Assembly (NCBI GenBank): GCA_024683975.1
Contig: JAIKXR010000098.1
Location: forward strand, 1-56,473
DNA length: 56,473 nucleotides
From: Paludibacteraceae bacterium
Lineage (GTDB): Bacteria; Bacteroidota; Bacteroidia; Bacteroidales; Paludibacteraceae
Direction: 5' to 3'
Both the position numbers and the translations under genes were made by a program. Numbering within the stretch: position 1 is the first letter of the stretch; each line of letters starts with the position of its first letter. Below are positions 33,785 through 41,799 of this stretch, in pieces. The notes beneath the pieces are model-generated. The model made no database searches. It was given only the letters and a program-made list of their open reading frames with translations, and was not told the DNA's origin.

Positions 33785-35455
33785 TTAGTATCTGAAAGAG
33801 CTGCCTCCGACGAATTCGCGCAAGAAACTTGTAGGTGGTATTTCTCTTTCGGGTATGGGTTCAAAGTAACTGAGTTCTTTGAGCAGCCGGTGTGCGTCTG
33901 TATATTCATCGGTGTATTTGGGTACTTCGGACAGTATCGGTTCGGCGTGTCGTTTGAGAACTGCGAGTTCGAAGATGAGTGCGGAGTTGAACATAGCATC
34001 GGCTTCTTCCTGGAAGGGGTATATCCACGTTTCTTCGCCTCGTTTGACGCTTTCGTACCGGCCTATGGTGTCTTGTGCCGAATATCCTCGATAGCGGTAG
34101 TCACGTACGATGCGCCGTATGAGGCGCAGGTCGGCAGTCGGAACCCAGTTGTGGTTGTCGAGGTTGACGGAGGTGAGGGCTGAAACAAATACTTTGAATG
34201 TCGCGCTACGGGGTATGTTAGGAATGAGTTCGGGGTTGAGCGCGTGCAGACCTTCGATGATACAGATCATGTCGGGACGGAGTTGGAGTTTATTGCCTCT
34301 GTATTCGCGTTTGCCTGTTTCAAAATTGAATGTGGGGAGTGCCACTTCTTTGCCTTCCAAGAGGTCGGCAAGGTCTTTTCGGAAGAGTTCCAGATCGAGT
34401 GCGTGCAGGTGTTCGAAGTCCCATTCGCCGTTTTCGTCACGCGGTGTGTCTTCGCGGTTGACGAAATAGTTGTCCATAGAGATAACGACGGGTTGGATGC
34501 CGTTGACCATCAGTTGTATGCGCAGTCGCATTGAGAAGGTGGTTTTGCCCGATGATGACGGTCCGGATATGAGGATGAAGCGTGGTCGGTTTTCGCGTGA
34601 GGCTATCGTATCGGCAATTTTGGACACTTTCTTTTCGTGCAGTGCCTCGCTCACTTTGATCATCTCGAAGAGGTTTTTCGTTTTGCAGAATTCGTTGAAC
34701 TCGCCTACGTTGGAGATGTGTAACAGCCGGCACCAGTTCATATACTCCTTGAAAATGTCGAACATTTTGTCTTGTGTGCAAAGGTCTTCGAGTCGCATAG
34801 GGTCTTGCCGGCATGGAATTCTGAGAAGCATATCATCGTGATAGGGGATGACATCAAAGAGGTGAATATAGCCAGTTGACGGCATGAGAACGCCTGTGTA
34901 ATAGTCGATAAAATCGCCAATACGGAAATACCGGCAGTAAGGATTCCCTAATGTTTTGAAAAGAGTTGTCTGCCCTTCTTTATGCTCAGTGAAGAGCCGG
35001 ATGACCTCTTTGGTCTGTTTTTCTTCGGTGATGATGGGTCTGTCTTCGTCAATTATCTGCTGCATACGCTGTTTGATAGCGTCTATATCCAGCGGACTGA
35101 CAGTCACCTTTTTCCCCTCTGCATCTCGTACTGTGCAGTAGTATCCTTTGGAGATGGGGTGTTCTATGCGCAAGTCGCCATCGGGATACAGTTCACGGAC
35201 GGCACACGCCATGACCATAGAGAGTGTGCGTACATAGCAACGCATACCTGCCGGTGAGGATGCGTCCAGAAACTCTATGTCTTTAGGTTTGTAGATAAGG
35301 AAATCAAGGCTTTGGAGTTTGTAGTTAACTCTTGCAGCTACCATGGGATAGCGCAGTTGAAGACCAGTCTGCCTGTAAAGGTCAAGCAACGATGTACCAC
35401 AATCGATGTCGTAGTACCGGCGGTCGTTTTTGCAATAAATAGTGATTTTGTTCAT
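33785..35455 (-). CDS. Nucleoside (uridine-like) kinase with TGS-like N-terminal domain
   Basis: 556 residues from the ATG at 35455. The frame is open up to 35512, but the promoter lies at 35476-35507, so the upstream codons are not translated, and MNKITIYCKND is the family-like N-terminus. A TGS-like domain (about 1-60) and a middle domain related to threonyl-tRNA synthetase second additional domains (about 65-220) precede a P-loop kinase (GPSSSGKTTF, Lys304; RDENGEWDFEHLHALD; IIEGLHALNP). The architecture is the one annotated as nucleoside kinase in Bacteroidales. It probably phosphorylates uridine or cytidine. The SPOR gene follows. Confidence 0.9.
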   Translation of the reverse strand: MNKITIYCKNDRRYYDIDCGTSLLDLYRQTGLQLRYPMVAARVNYKLQSLDFLIYKPKDIEFLDASSPAGMRCYVRTLSMVMACAVRELYPDGDLRIEHPISKGYYCTVRDAEGKKVTVSPLDIDAIKQRMQQIIDEDRPIITEEKQTKEVIRLFTEHKEGQTTLFKTLGNPYCRYFRIGDFIDYYTGVLMPSTGYIHLFDVIPYHDDMLLRIPCRQDPMRLEDLCTQDKMFDIFKEYMNWCRLLHISNVGEFNEFCKTKNLFEMIKVSEALHEKKVSKIADTIASRENRPRFILISGPSSSGKTTFSMRLRIQLMVNGIQPVVISMDNYFVNREDTPRDENGEWDFEHLHALDLELFRKDLADLLEGKEVALPTFNFETGKREYRGNKLQLRPDMICIIEGLHALNPELIPNIPRSATFKVFVSALTSVNLDNHNWVPTADLRLIRRIVRDYRYRGYSAQDTIGRYESVKRGEETWIYPFQEEADAMFNSALIFELAVLKRHAEPILSEVPKYTDEYTDAHRLLKELSYFEPIPEREIPPTSFLREFVGGSSFRY

Positions 35456-35472
35456 TGTTTTTCTTTTGAGGC

Positions 35473-35504
35473 TTGCAAAAGTACACAAAAAGACAGTATC
35501 TTTG
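35473..35504 (+). promoter_or_regulatory. Promoter of the GH20 gene cluster
   Basis: The -33 TTG (35473-35475), 21-nt spacer and -7 TATCTTTG (35497-35504) fit the consensus. The predicted leader to the start at 35612 is about 100 nt. It occupies the same DNA as the minus-strand promoter. Confidence 0.75.
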
Positions 35505-35507
35505 CAA
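35476..35507 (-). promoter_or_regulatory. Promoter of nucleoside kinase and SPOR protein
   Basis: On the minus strand the -33 TTG (35505-35507), 21-nt spacer and -7 TACTTTTG (35476-35483) fit the consensus. The predicted leader to 35455 is about 15 nt. Confidence 0.82.
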
Positions 35508-35611
35508 GCCAAATATAAAAAAACAGCAAATAATCAGCCTTATAGGTGTTGTAAGAAAACATGGTGGTGCTGTTAAGGTTTTGATAAACAATCACAAAAC
35601 AAAATATTTGT

Positions 35612-37768
35612 ATGAAGAAATTTTTCTTATTCGTTTCTTGTTTAGCACTTTTTTCCTGTGCCAAGAACGAAGCCCCTGTGTCTCTTTATTGGGAGTTTGG
35701 CCGAAATGATGTGGAGCCGGGTGTGGCGGAAGCGTACTTGACTATTAACAATATTTCCGGCAGGGAGTTGGATGACGACTGGACTATTTACTATTGTCTG
35801 GAGGCAATGACTCCGACTGCCATGGATGACTGTGAGATCAACGCCGTTCAGATTCAGGGCAGTTACCACTGTCTGCGTCCGTCCGCCACTTACAGTCCTA
35901 TTCCTGCTGGCGGTTCCAAGACTTATACGTTGCTTTTTCGCGGCAACGGCATACGCGAGAACAAGCGTCCAGAAGGTCTTTTTATAGTTACAGGCAAGCA
36001 TCCCGAACCTGTTACAGTGACTTGTACGACTGACAAATACACCCGCCGTGAGCAGATGTTCCGTGCGGTTGATATATGGGAAAAGACTCCATACGCAGAC
36101 GGCGAATACAGTTACAGTTACAATGCAAAACGTGCCGCTGAACACCCTGTTGAGACAATGTTTCCGTTCTTCCCGCAACCCAAAAAGGCAGAGACGGGCG
36201 AGACGGAATGCAACATAGAAACCGCTATTGTGTCAGAGGTTCAGAACCCGGTGATAGAAAGCGAAGGTTATGTTATCCGTTTTGAGAAAGATACGATAGT
36301 GATTGAAGCATCGGATGATGCGGGTTTTTATTACGCAAAACAGACACTGGGCAAATTAGGCGGTGTGACCCGTTTGAGCAGGATAGAGGACTATCCGGAT
36401 ATGCACCATCGCGGCGTGATGCTTGACATAGTCCGCAATTTCTATCCGGCAGATTCGGTCAAGCGCGTGTTAGACGTAATGGCTGACTGCAAACTTAATG
36501 TTCTGCATTTTCATATTACCGATGATGAGGCATGGCGTGTGGAGATACCCGGTCTGCCTCAACTGACGGAACGTGGTGCGCGCAGAGGATACACGCTGAC
36601 AGAGACGGAATGTTTGTTCCCGATGTATGGCGGCGGCTGGGATTACAATGATCCGAAGAACACAGCCAACGGGCATTTGACCCGCAGTGAATATATCGAT
36701 TTGCTGCGTTATGCGAAGGAGCGTCATATACGTGTCATACCTGAGGTGGATATGCCCGGTCACATGCGTGCCTGCAAGAAGGCTCTTTATCCTTTGTTGA
36801 GCGACAGCGTGATGGACCAGCGCACATACTACGGCGCGCAAGAATATTCGGACAATGTGATAGCAGTCGCCAATCCGTACGCGTTGACTTTTATAGAGAC
36901 CGTTGTTTCAGAACTGAAAAAGATGTACGATGAGGCAGGAGCAGAGTTCAAGTTCTTCAATATAGGCGGAGACGAGGTGCCTGAGGGGTCGCTGACACAT
37001 GAGGAGCATCAAGCGTTCATAGACGGTGTACTGGAGATACTTCGCCGTTATGACCTTCGTCCGATGGGTTGGGAAGAGATAACTGAGTTCTGCCGTCCGG
37101 AATCGGGTGCAGTGTGCTACAGTTGGCACAATGGAATGGATGTGCCTCAGCAGATGGCAGATTCAGGTTACAAGGTAGTTATGGCGACCGCCAATCATCT
37201 GTACTTTGATTTTGCATATTGCCGGCATCATGAGGAGAAAGGTTTGGACTGGGGCGGTTTTACCGATGAGTACAGAGTTTTTGACTGGGTTCCGATGCAA
37301 CATAAGAACGTGATAGGAATGAACGCGCAGTTGTGGGCTGAACCAATCCGCAGTTTTGCGCAGATTGAGTGGCAGTTATACCCGAAGATGTTTGGTCTTT
37401 CGGAGCGTTCGTGGAATAATCATTCTGTATTGAGTCTGCCGGAGTTCACGTCTTTGGTTTATCACTATGCTTTGCCACGTCTGCGTGCGGACAGGCACAA
37501 TTTTCACTTGCAGCTGCCCGGTATTCACGTAGAGGATGGAATGGTTTATATGAATACAGTAGTCGGCGTGCATACAGCAGGAAGCATTATTGAGTACACA
37601 CTTGATGGCGGGGCGACGTGGCAGACTTATACCGAACCGTTTGCACTCAACACGGATGTTCTGCCGGAAGTGACGGACGATTACGGTACGGCTCGTGTTA
37701 TGAAGGCCCGTTGGCGCTATCTTGACCATACGTCTAACATCACTTGGCTTTGGATTGAAGAGAAATGA
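35612..37768 (+). CDS. GH20 beta-N-acetylhexosaminidase, putative lipoprotein
   Basis: 718 residues. The signal ends in the lipobox-like LFSC (Cys16). An N-terminal chitobiase-type carbohydrate-binding domain (about 20-150) and a GH20b domain (about 170-260) precede the catalytic barrel (GVMLDIVRNFYP, LHFHITDDEAWR). The catalytic pair is Asp454-Glu455 in NIGGDEVPEG. It releases terminal GlcNAc or GalNAc from glycans by substrate-assisted catalysis, probably at the outer membrane or in the periplasm. Together with NagB (48365) it suggests amino-sugar use. The stop overlaps the next start (ATGA). Confidence 0.93.
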   Translation: MKKFFLFVSCLALFSCAKNEAPVSLYWEFGRNDVEPGVAEAYLTINNISGRELDDDWTIYYCLEAMTPTAMDDCEINAVQIQGSYHCLRPSATYSPIPAGGSKTYTLLFRGNGIRENKRPEGLFIVTGKHPEPVTVTCTTDKYTRREQMFRAVDIWEKTPYADGEYSYSYNAKRAAEHPVETMFPFFPQPKKAETGETECNIETAIVSEVQNPVIESEGYVIRFEKDTIVIEASDDAGFYYAKQTLGKLGGVTRLSRIEDYPDMHHRGVMLDIVRNFYPADSVKRVLDVMADCKLNVLHFHITDDEAWRVEIPGLPQLTERGARRGYTLTETECLFPMYGGGWDYNDPKNTANGHLTRSEYIDLLRYAKERHIRVIPEVDMPGHMRACKKALYPLLSDSVMDQRTYYGAQEYSDNVIAVANPYALTFIETVVSELKKMYDEAGAEFKFFNIGGDEVPEGSLTHEEHQAFIDGVLEILRRYDLRPMGWEEITEFCRPESGAVCYSWHNGMDVPQQMADSGYKVVMATANHLYFDFAYCRHHEEKGLDWGGFTDEYRVFDWVPMQHKNVIGMNAQLWAEPIRSFAQIEWQLYPKMFGLSERSWNNHSVLSLPEFTSLVYHYALPRLRADRHNFHLQLPGIHVEDGMVYMNTVVGVHTAGSIIEYTLDGGATWQTYTEPFALNTDVLPEVTDDYGTARVMKARWRYLDHTSNITWLWIEEK

Positions 37769-38388
37769 AAAGTCACCTTTGGAACATTTTTCGCTCGTCA
37801 GTGTTTGCAGGTGTTTGCATAGCGCTTGCCGGTTACGGATTTCTTGCGGGCAAGACAGTGGGTATGTTCTTGTTTGTTTTCGGGCTTGCCACTGTGGTCA
37901 AGTATAAACTCAAACTTTTTACGGGAACAGCGGGTTTTGTGCAGAACGGTCAGGAGATGAAAGAGTTGTTGCTTATCTTGGCGGGTAATTGGGCTGGATG
38001 TCTGATTATTGCCATGATTGCCCGTTGTTCTCCCCTGCCACTGCAAGAGACTGCCCAAACACTATTGGAGAGCCGGCTGCAAACAGGCTGGTGGAAAGCG
38101 GGGATATTGAGTATCGGTTGCGGCATACTGATGACAACCGCCGTGACTTTTGCCCGCAAGGGGAACGAGGCAGGCAATTGGATACCACTCGTTTTTGCCG
38201 TTCCTCTGTTTATTCATTGCGGTTTTCCGCACTGCATAGCAGATGCATTCTATTACCTGACCGTGCCTGTGAGTTTCTGGGCAGAGAATGCCGGCAGGAT
38301 ACTGCTTCTTTACGCGATGTTAGTTGCGGGCAATTTTATCGGATGTAATCTGTACAGAGTGACAGTCAATCAGAAAGATGGCGTATGA
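37765..38388 (+). CDS. Short formate/nitrite-transporter-like (FNT) membrane protein
   Basis: 207 residues with about six hydrophobic segments. FNT-like signatures are GNWAGC at the start of one helix, CGFPHCIADAFYYL (compare the FNT loop G-x-x-H-S/C-V/I-A-N/D-M), and AGNFIGC near the end. Classical FNT channels have about 260-285 residues, so this is a compact form with shortened termini. It would carry formate, nitrite or a similar small anion. It overlaps its neighbours by 4 bp on each side, so it is tightly coupled in the GH20-to-RluA unit. Confidence 0.75.
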   Translation: MKSHLWNIFRSSVFAGVCIALAGYGFLAGKTVGMFLFVFGLATVVKYKLKLFTGTAGFVQNGQEMKELLLILAGNWAGCLIIAMIARCSPLPLQETAQTLLESRLQTGWWKAGILSIGCGILMTTAVTFARKGNEAGNWIPLVFAVPLFIHCGFPHCIADAFYYLTVPVSFWAENAGRILLLYAMLVAGNFIGCNLYRVTVNQKDGV

Positions 38389-39329
38389 AAAACAAATCAA
38401 CTGAATACACAGTCAGAGAGGCGTGTGATTTGTTGTCTTACCTTGTCAGTGTGATAGGTACGACAAGGACCAATGCCAAGAGATGGTTACAACACAGATT
38501 GGTGTCGGTGAACGGAGTGGTGGTGTCGCAGTTTGATACGGCGTTGAAAACAGGCGACAAGATAGATGTTCGTAGTGGTCAGGGTGCTGTAGAGCTGCGT
38601 CATCCGAAACTGAGATTAGTGTATGAGGACGAGCATTTGATAGTGGTTGAGAAGAGGAACGGCTTGCTGTCTGTCCCTTCGACGGCAGGTTCGTCAGAGA
38701 CAACGGCTTACTCCATTCTGCGTGCCTACGTAAAGAAGCAGAATCAAAGGAACGGCGTGTTTGTGGTTCATCGTTTGGATCGCGAGACATCGGGATTGTT
38801 GGTTTTTGCCAAAACGGTTGAGTTGCAGCACTATATGCGTGAATACTGGCGTGAGATAGTGACGAGAAGGACATACGTGGCAGTTGCGGAAGGCAGATGG
38901 GAAAAGAAGCAGGGTCAGATCAGGTCGTGGTTTACGGAGGACAAGCGTAATGCGATGGTTTATTCGTCGCCGGTGGACGATGGTGGAGACTTGGCTATAA
39001 CCAATTATGAGGTGCTGAAGGAGACTGCAGCGGTGAGTTCGGCTTTTGCGGCCAAAGGCGGTTTGTCGCTTGTTGAGTTGCATTTGGAGACCGGTCGCAC
39101 CAACCAGATTCGCGTTCATCTGGCATCGGCAGGCCATCCTGTGGCAGGTGACCGCAAGTACGGTCACGGCAATGACCCTGTTCTGGCACAGGCATTGCAA
39201 CAGAAGAAAAACGACCGTCTGTGTCTTCATGCCCGTGTACTGGAGTTCATACATCCTGTAACGGAGCAGAAGTTGCATTTCGAGACACCTGTTCCCAAGA
39301 GTTTTTTATCGATGTTGTCAGACATGTAA
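38385..39329 (+). CDS. RluA-family pseudouridine synthase
   Basis: 314 residues. An N-terminal S4-like RNA-binding domain (about 17-75; AKRWLQHRLVSVNG) leads into the RluA catalytic domain, with HRLDRETSGLLVFAKT containing the catalytic Asp, and GRTNQIRVHLASAGHPVAGDRKYG. It converts specific uridines in rRNA or tRNA to pseudouridine. The exact target (RluC/RluD-type or other) cannot be assigned by eye. It begins in an ATGA overlap with the FNT-like gene. Confidence 0.92.
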   Translation: MKNKSTEYTVREACDLLSYLVSVIGTTRTNAKRWLQHRLVSVNGVVVSQFDTALKTGDKIDVRSGQGAVELRHPKLRLVYEDEHLIVVEKRNGLLSVPSTAGSSETTAYSILRAYVKKQNQRNGVFVVHRLDRETSGLLVFAKTVELQHYMREYWREIVTRRTYVAVAEGRWEKKQGQIRSWFTEDKRNAMVYSSPVDDGGDLAITNYEVLKETAAVSSAFAAKGGLSLVELHLETGRTNQIRVHLASAGHPVAGDRKYGHGNDPVLAQALQQKKNDRLCLHARVLEFIHPVTEQKLHFETPVPKSFLSMLSDM

Positions 39330-39348
39330 TCTGATATCGCGGTCGGCA

Positions 39349-39392
39349 TTGACTGTCGGGTGACCGTCGGTTGACTGTCGGTTGACTGTCGG
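39349..39392 (+). repeat. Four 11-bp tandem repeats before rsfS
   Basis: The units TTGACTGTCGG, GTGACCGTCGG, TTGACTGTCGG and TTGACTGTCGG follow without gaps. They sit 20 nt after the pseudouridine synthase stop and about 70 nt before rsfS. Confidence 0.92.
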
Positions 39393-39459
39393 TGAGCATG
39401 GCGGGAAAGCGGCAAGAGACAAAGAAGAAAAACAGAAGAACTAAAGAAAAAGCGAAGAT

Positions 39460-39828
39460 ATGAAGAAAGAAGAAGTAACAACAGAGCAGTTGGTTGCCAC
39501 GATAGTAGAGGGCATCCGTAACAAGAAGGGTCATCGCATAGTGTCTTTGGATTTGCGTGAGATAGCGGAAGCACCCGTTGAGTATATGGTTATAGCCGAG
39601 GGTGACAGTCCGACGCAGGTGAGTGCGATAGCCGATGAGGTGGACTATTATGTCCGCACGGAAACCCATATTCACCCACTTGCCACAGACGGCAGGCAGA
39701 ATGCGGAATGGATAGCGTTGGATTATGGCACGGTATTTGTGCATATAATGTTGCGCCCGATGCGCGAGTATTATGATATAGAAAATCTTTGGAGCGATGG
39801 CACAACAACAGAGTACGCAGCCGACTAA
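39460..39828 (+). CDS. rsfS: Ribosomal silencing factor RsfS
   Basis: 122 residues with the RsfS/Iojap core: a helical N-terminus, then VVA-type strand YMVIAEGDSPTQVSAIAD, HPLATDG, AEWIALDYGTVFVHIM and FYDIE-like YYDIENLW. It binds ribosomal protein uL14 and blocks subunit joining when nutrients are scarce. The last 32 bp are shared with the beginning of ftsH in another frame. Confidence 0.93.
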   Translation: MKKEEVTTEQLVATIVEGIRNKKGHRIVSLDLREIAEAPVEYMVIAEGDSPTQVSAIADEVDYYVRTETHIHPLATDGRQNAEWIALDYGTVFVHIMLRPMREYYDIENLWSDGTTTEYAAD

Positions 39829-41779
39829 CCGTAACGGCAATAATTCAGACCAACAGCCCAAAAGAAGAGGCTGGCCGGGGTGGATAATCTACATTCTGGT
39901 GTTTGGGTTAGTGACGTATTTTTTCTTTACCGACCGAAACCCGAAAGTTGAGAAAGACTTGAGTTACACCCAGTTCACATCATATATAGAGCAGGATGTA
40001 GTGGAGCAGCTTATAGTGTATGATGACAACACTGCGAAAGCGACCATACTCCCTGACCGGTATAATGTGGTGTTTGACTCCCCTGAATATGCGCAGGAGG
40101 TGAAGGGTATGCTGACGACACATGTCCCATCCACGGAGGAGTTTGCCAAATACACAGACGAGGTTAATTCCCGTCGCAAGGAAGCTGGATTGCAGCCGAT
40201 AGATGTGAAGTACGAGAAATCGAAAGATATATGGTATCTGTTGTTGGTAAACATTGTTCCGTGGGTACTGATATTCGGTTTTTTCATATATATGAGCCGC
40301 GGAATAGGTTCGGTGGGTGGCAGTATATTCGGCGTAGGAAAGGCTAAGGCTCACATTTTTGACAAGGATCAGAAGGACAAGGTGACGTTCAAGGACGTGG
40401 CTGGATTGGAGGGAGCGAAGCAGGAGGTGGAAGAGATTGTGGCATTTTTGAAGAACCCTGAGAAATACACAAATTTAGGCGGCAAGATACCCAAGGGTGC
40501 ATTGCTGGTAGGTCCTCCGGGTACAGGTAAGACACTGCTTGCCAAGGCTGTAGCCGGTGAGGCAGATGTGCCTTTCTTCTCTATGTCCGGTTCGGACTTT
40601 GTGGAGATGTTCGTAGGTGTCGGTGCGAGTCGCGTACGTGACTTGTTCCGCCAGGCTAAGGAGAAAGCCCCTGCCATCATTTTCATAGATGAGATAGATG
40701 CAGTAGGTCGTGCACGTGGCAAGGGTGCGATAACAGGCGGTAATGATGAGAGAGAGTCGACACTGAACCAGTTGCTGACTGAGATGGACGGGTTTGGTAC
40801 CAATTCCGGTGTTATTATATTGGCAGCCACCAACCGTGCGGAGATTCTTGATCCTGCATTGTTGAGAGCCGGTCGTTTTGACAGGCAGATACACGTTGAG
40901 TTGCCTGATTTGCAGGAGCGGAAGGAGATTTTCGGAGTCCACTTGAAGCCGCTGAAGTTGGACAATACGGTAGATGTTAATTTCTTGAGCAAACAGACTC
41001 CGGGCTTCTCGGGTGCGGATATAGCCAATGTATGCAACGAGGCCGCCTTGATTGCCGCCCGTCACGACCGTCAGACGGTTGGCAAACAGGACTTTATGGA
41101 TGCAGTTGACCGGATAGTTGGCGGATTGGAGCGGAAGAACAAGATTCTGACGGACGAGGAGAAACGTTCGATTGCTTATCACGAGGCGGGTCATGCGACA
41201 ATCAGTTGGTTGTTGCGTTGGGCTAATCCGTTGGTCAAGGTGACTATTGTGCCTCGCGGTGCTGCACTTGGAGCGGCGTGGTACTTGCCGGAAGAGAGGC
41301 AACTGACCAATAAGGAGCATATATTGGACGAATTGTGTGCGCTGTTAGGCGGCAGGGCTGCCGAAGAGAGTTTTCTTGGTCAGACATCAACCGGTGCGCT
41401 CAATGACCTTGAGAGGGCTACAAAGCAGGCATTTGCGATGGTGGCATACTATGGCATGTCGGAAAAGCTGAAGGATTTGAGTTTCTACGATTCAACAGGC
41501 AGGTATGAGTATGCGATGACCAAACCATACAGCGAGCAGACGGCGCAAGTGATTGACAGTGAGACGGCTGCCATTATCAACGAGCAGATGGCACGTGCAA
41601 AGAAGATATTAGAGGAGCATACAGAACAACATCACCGTATAGCCGAGATGCTGATAGAAAGAGAAGTGATAACGAGCGATGATGTGGAGAGCGTACTTGG
41701 CCCGCGTCCGTGGAAGAGTCGTGGGGACGAGATAATAGATGTAAACTCAACAAGCGAGCAAAAGAACAACGAAGAATAA
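39797..41779 (+). CDS. ftsH: ATP-dependent zinc metalloprotease FtsH
   Basis: 660 residues. A polar N-terminal tail (1-28) is followed by TM1 (about 29-46), a periplasmic domain, TM2 (about 150-170), an AAA+ domain with Walker A GPPGTGKT (239-246), Walker B IIFIDEID and the SRH, and a peptidase domain with zinc motif HEAGH (His462, Glu463, His466). It degrades membrane proteins and regulators. The ATG at 39797 is chosen because it gives the Gln/Asn-rich tail common in Bacteroidales FtsH; it overlaps rsfS by 32 bp, implying coupled translation. Confidence 0.96.
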   Translation: MAQQQSTQPTNRNGNNSDQQPKRRGWPGWIIYILVFGLVTYFFFTDRNPKVEKDLSYTQFTSYIEQDVVEQLIVYDDNTAKATILPDRYNVVFDSPEYAQEVKGMLTTHVPSTEEFAKYTDEVNSRRKEAGLQPIDVKYEKSKDIWYLLLVNIVPWVLIFGFFIYMSRGIGSVGGSIFGVGKAKAHIFDKDQKDKVTFKDVAGLEGAKQEVEEIVAFLKNPEKYTNLGGKIPKGALLVGPPGTGKTLLAKAVAGEADVPFFSMSGSDFVEMFVGVGASRVRDLFRQAKEKAPAIIFIDEIDAVGRARGKGAITGGNDERESTLNQLLTEMDGFGTNSGVIILAATNRAEILDPALLRAGRFDRQIHVELPDLQERKEIFGVHLKPLKLDNTVDVNFLSKQTPGFSGADIANVCNEAALIAARHDRQTVGKQDFMDAVDRIVGGLERKNKILTDEEKRSIAYHEAGHATISWLLRWANPLVKVTIVPRGAALGAAWYLPEERQLTNKEHILDELCALLGGRAAEESFLGQTSTGALNDLERATKQAFAMVAYYGMSEKLKDLSFYDSTGRYEYAMTKPYSEQTAQVIDSETAAIINEQMARAKKILEEHTEQHHRIAEMLIEREVITSDDVESVLGPRPWKSRGDEIIDVNSTSEQKNNEE

Positions 41780-41799
41780 TCAAGAAATAATAAACGAAT

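Larger units (their letters stand above)
35470..35510. repeat. 10-bp perfect inverted repeat framing two divergent promoters
   Basis: GGCTTGCAAA (35470-35479) and its complement (35501-35510) are separated by 21 bp. Each arm contains the -33 TTG of one promoter and the end of the -7 element of the other, so the palindrome is built into the promoter pair. Confidence 0.9.
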
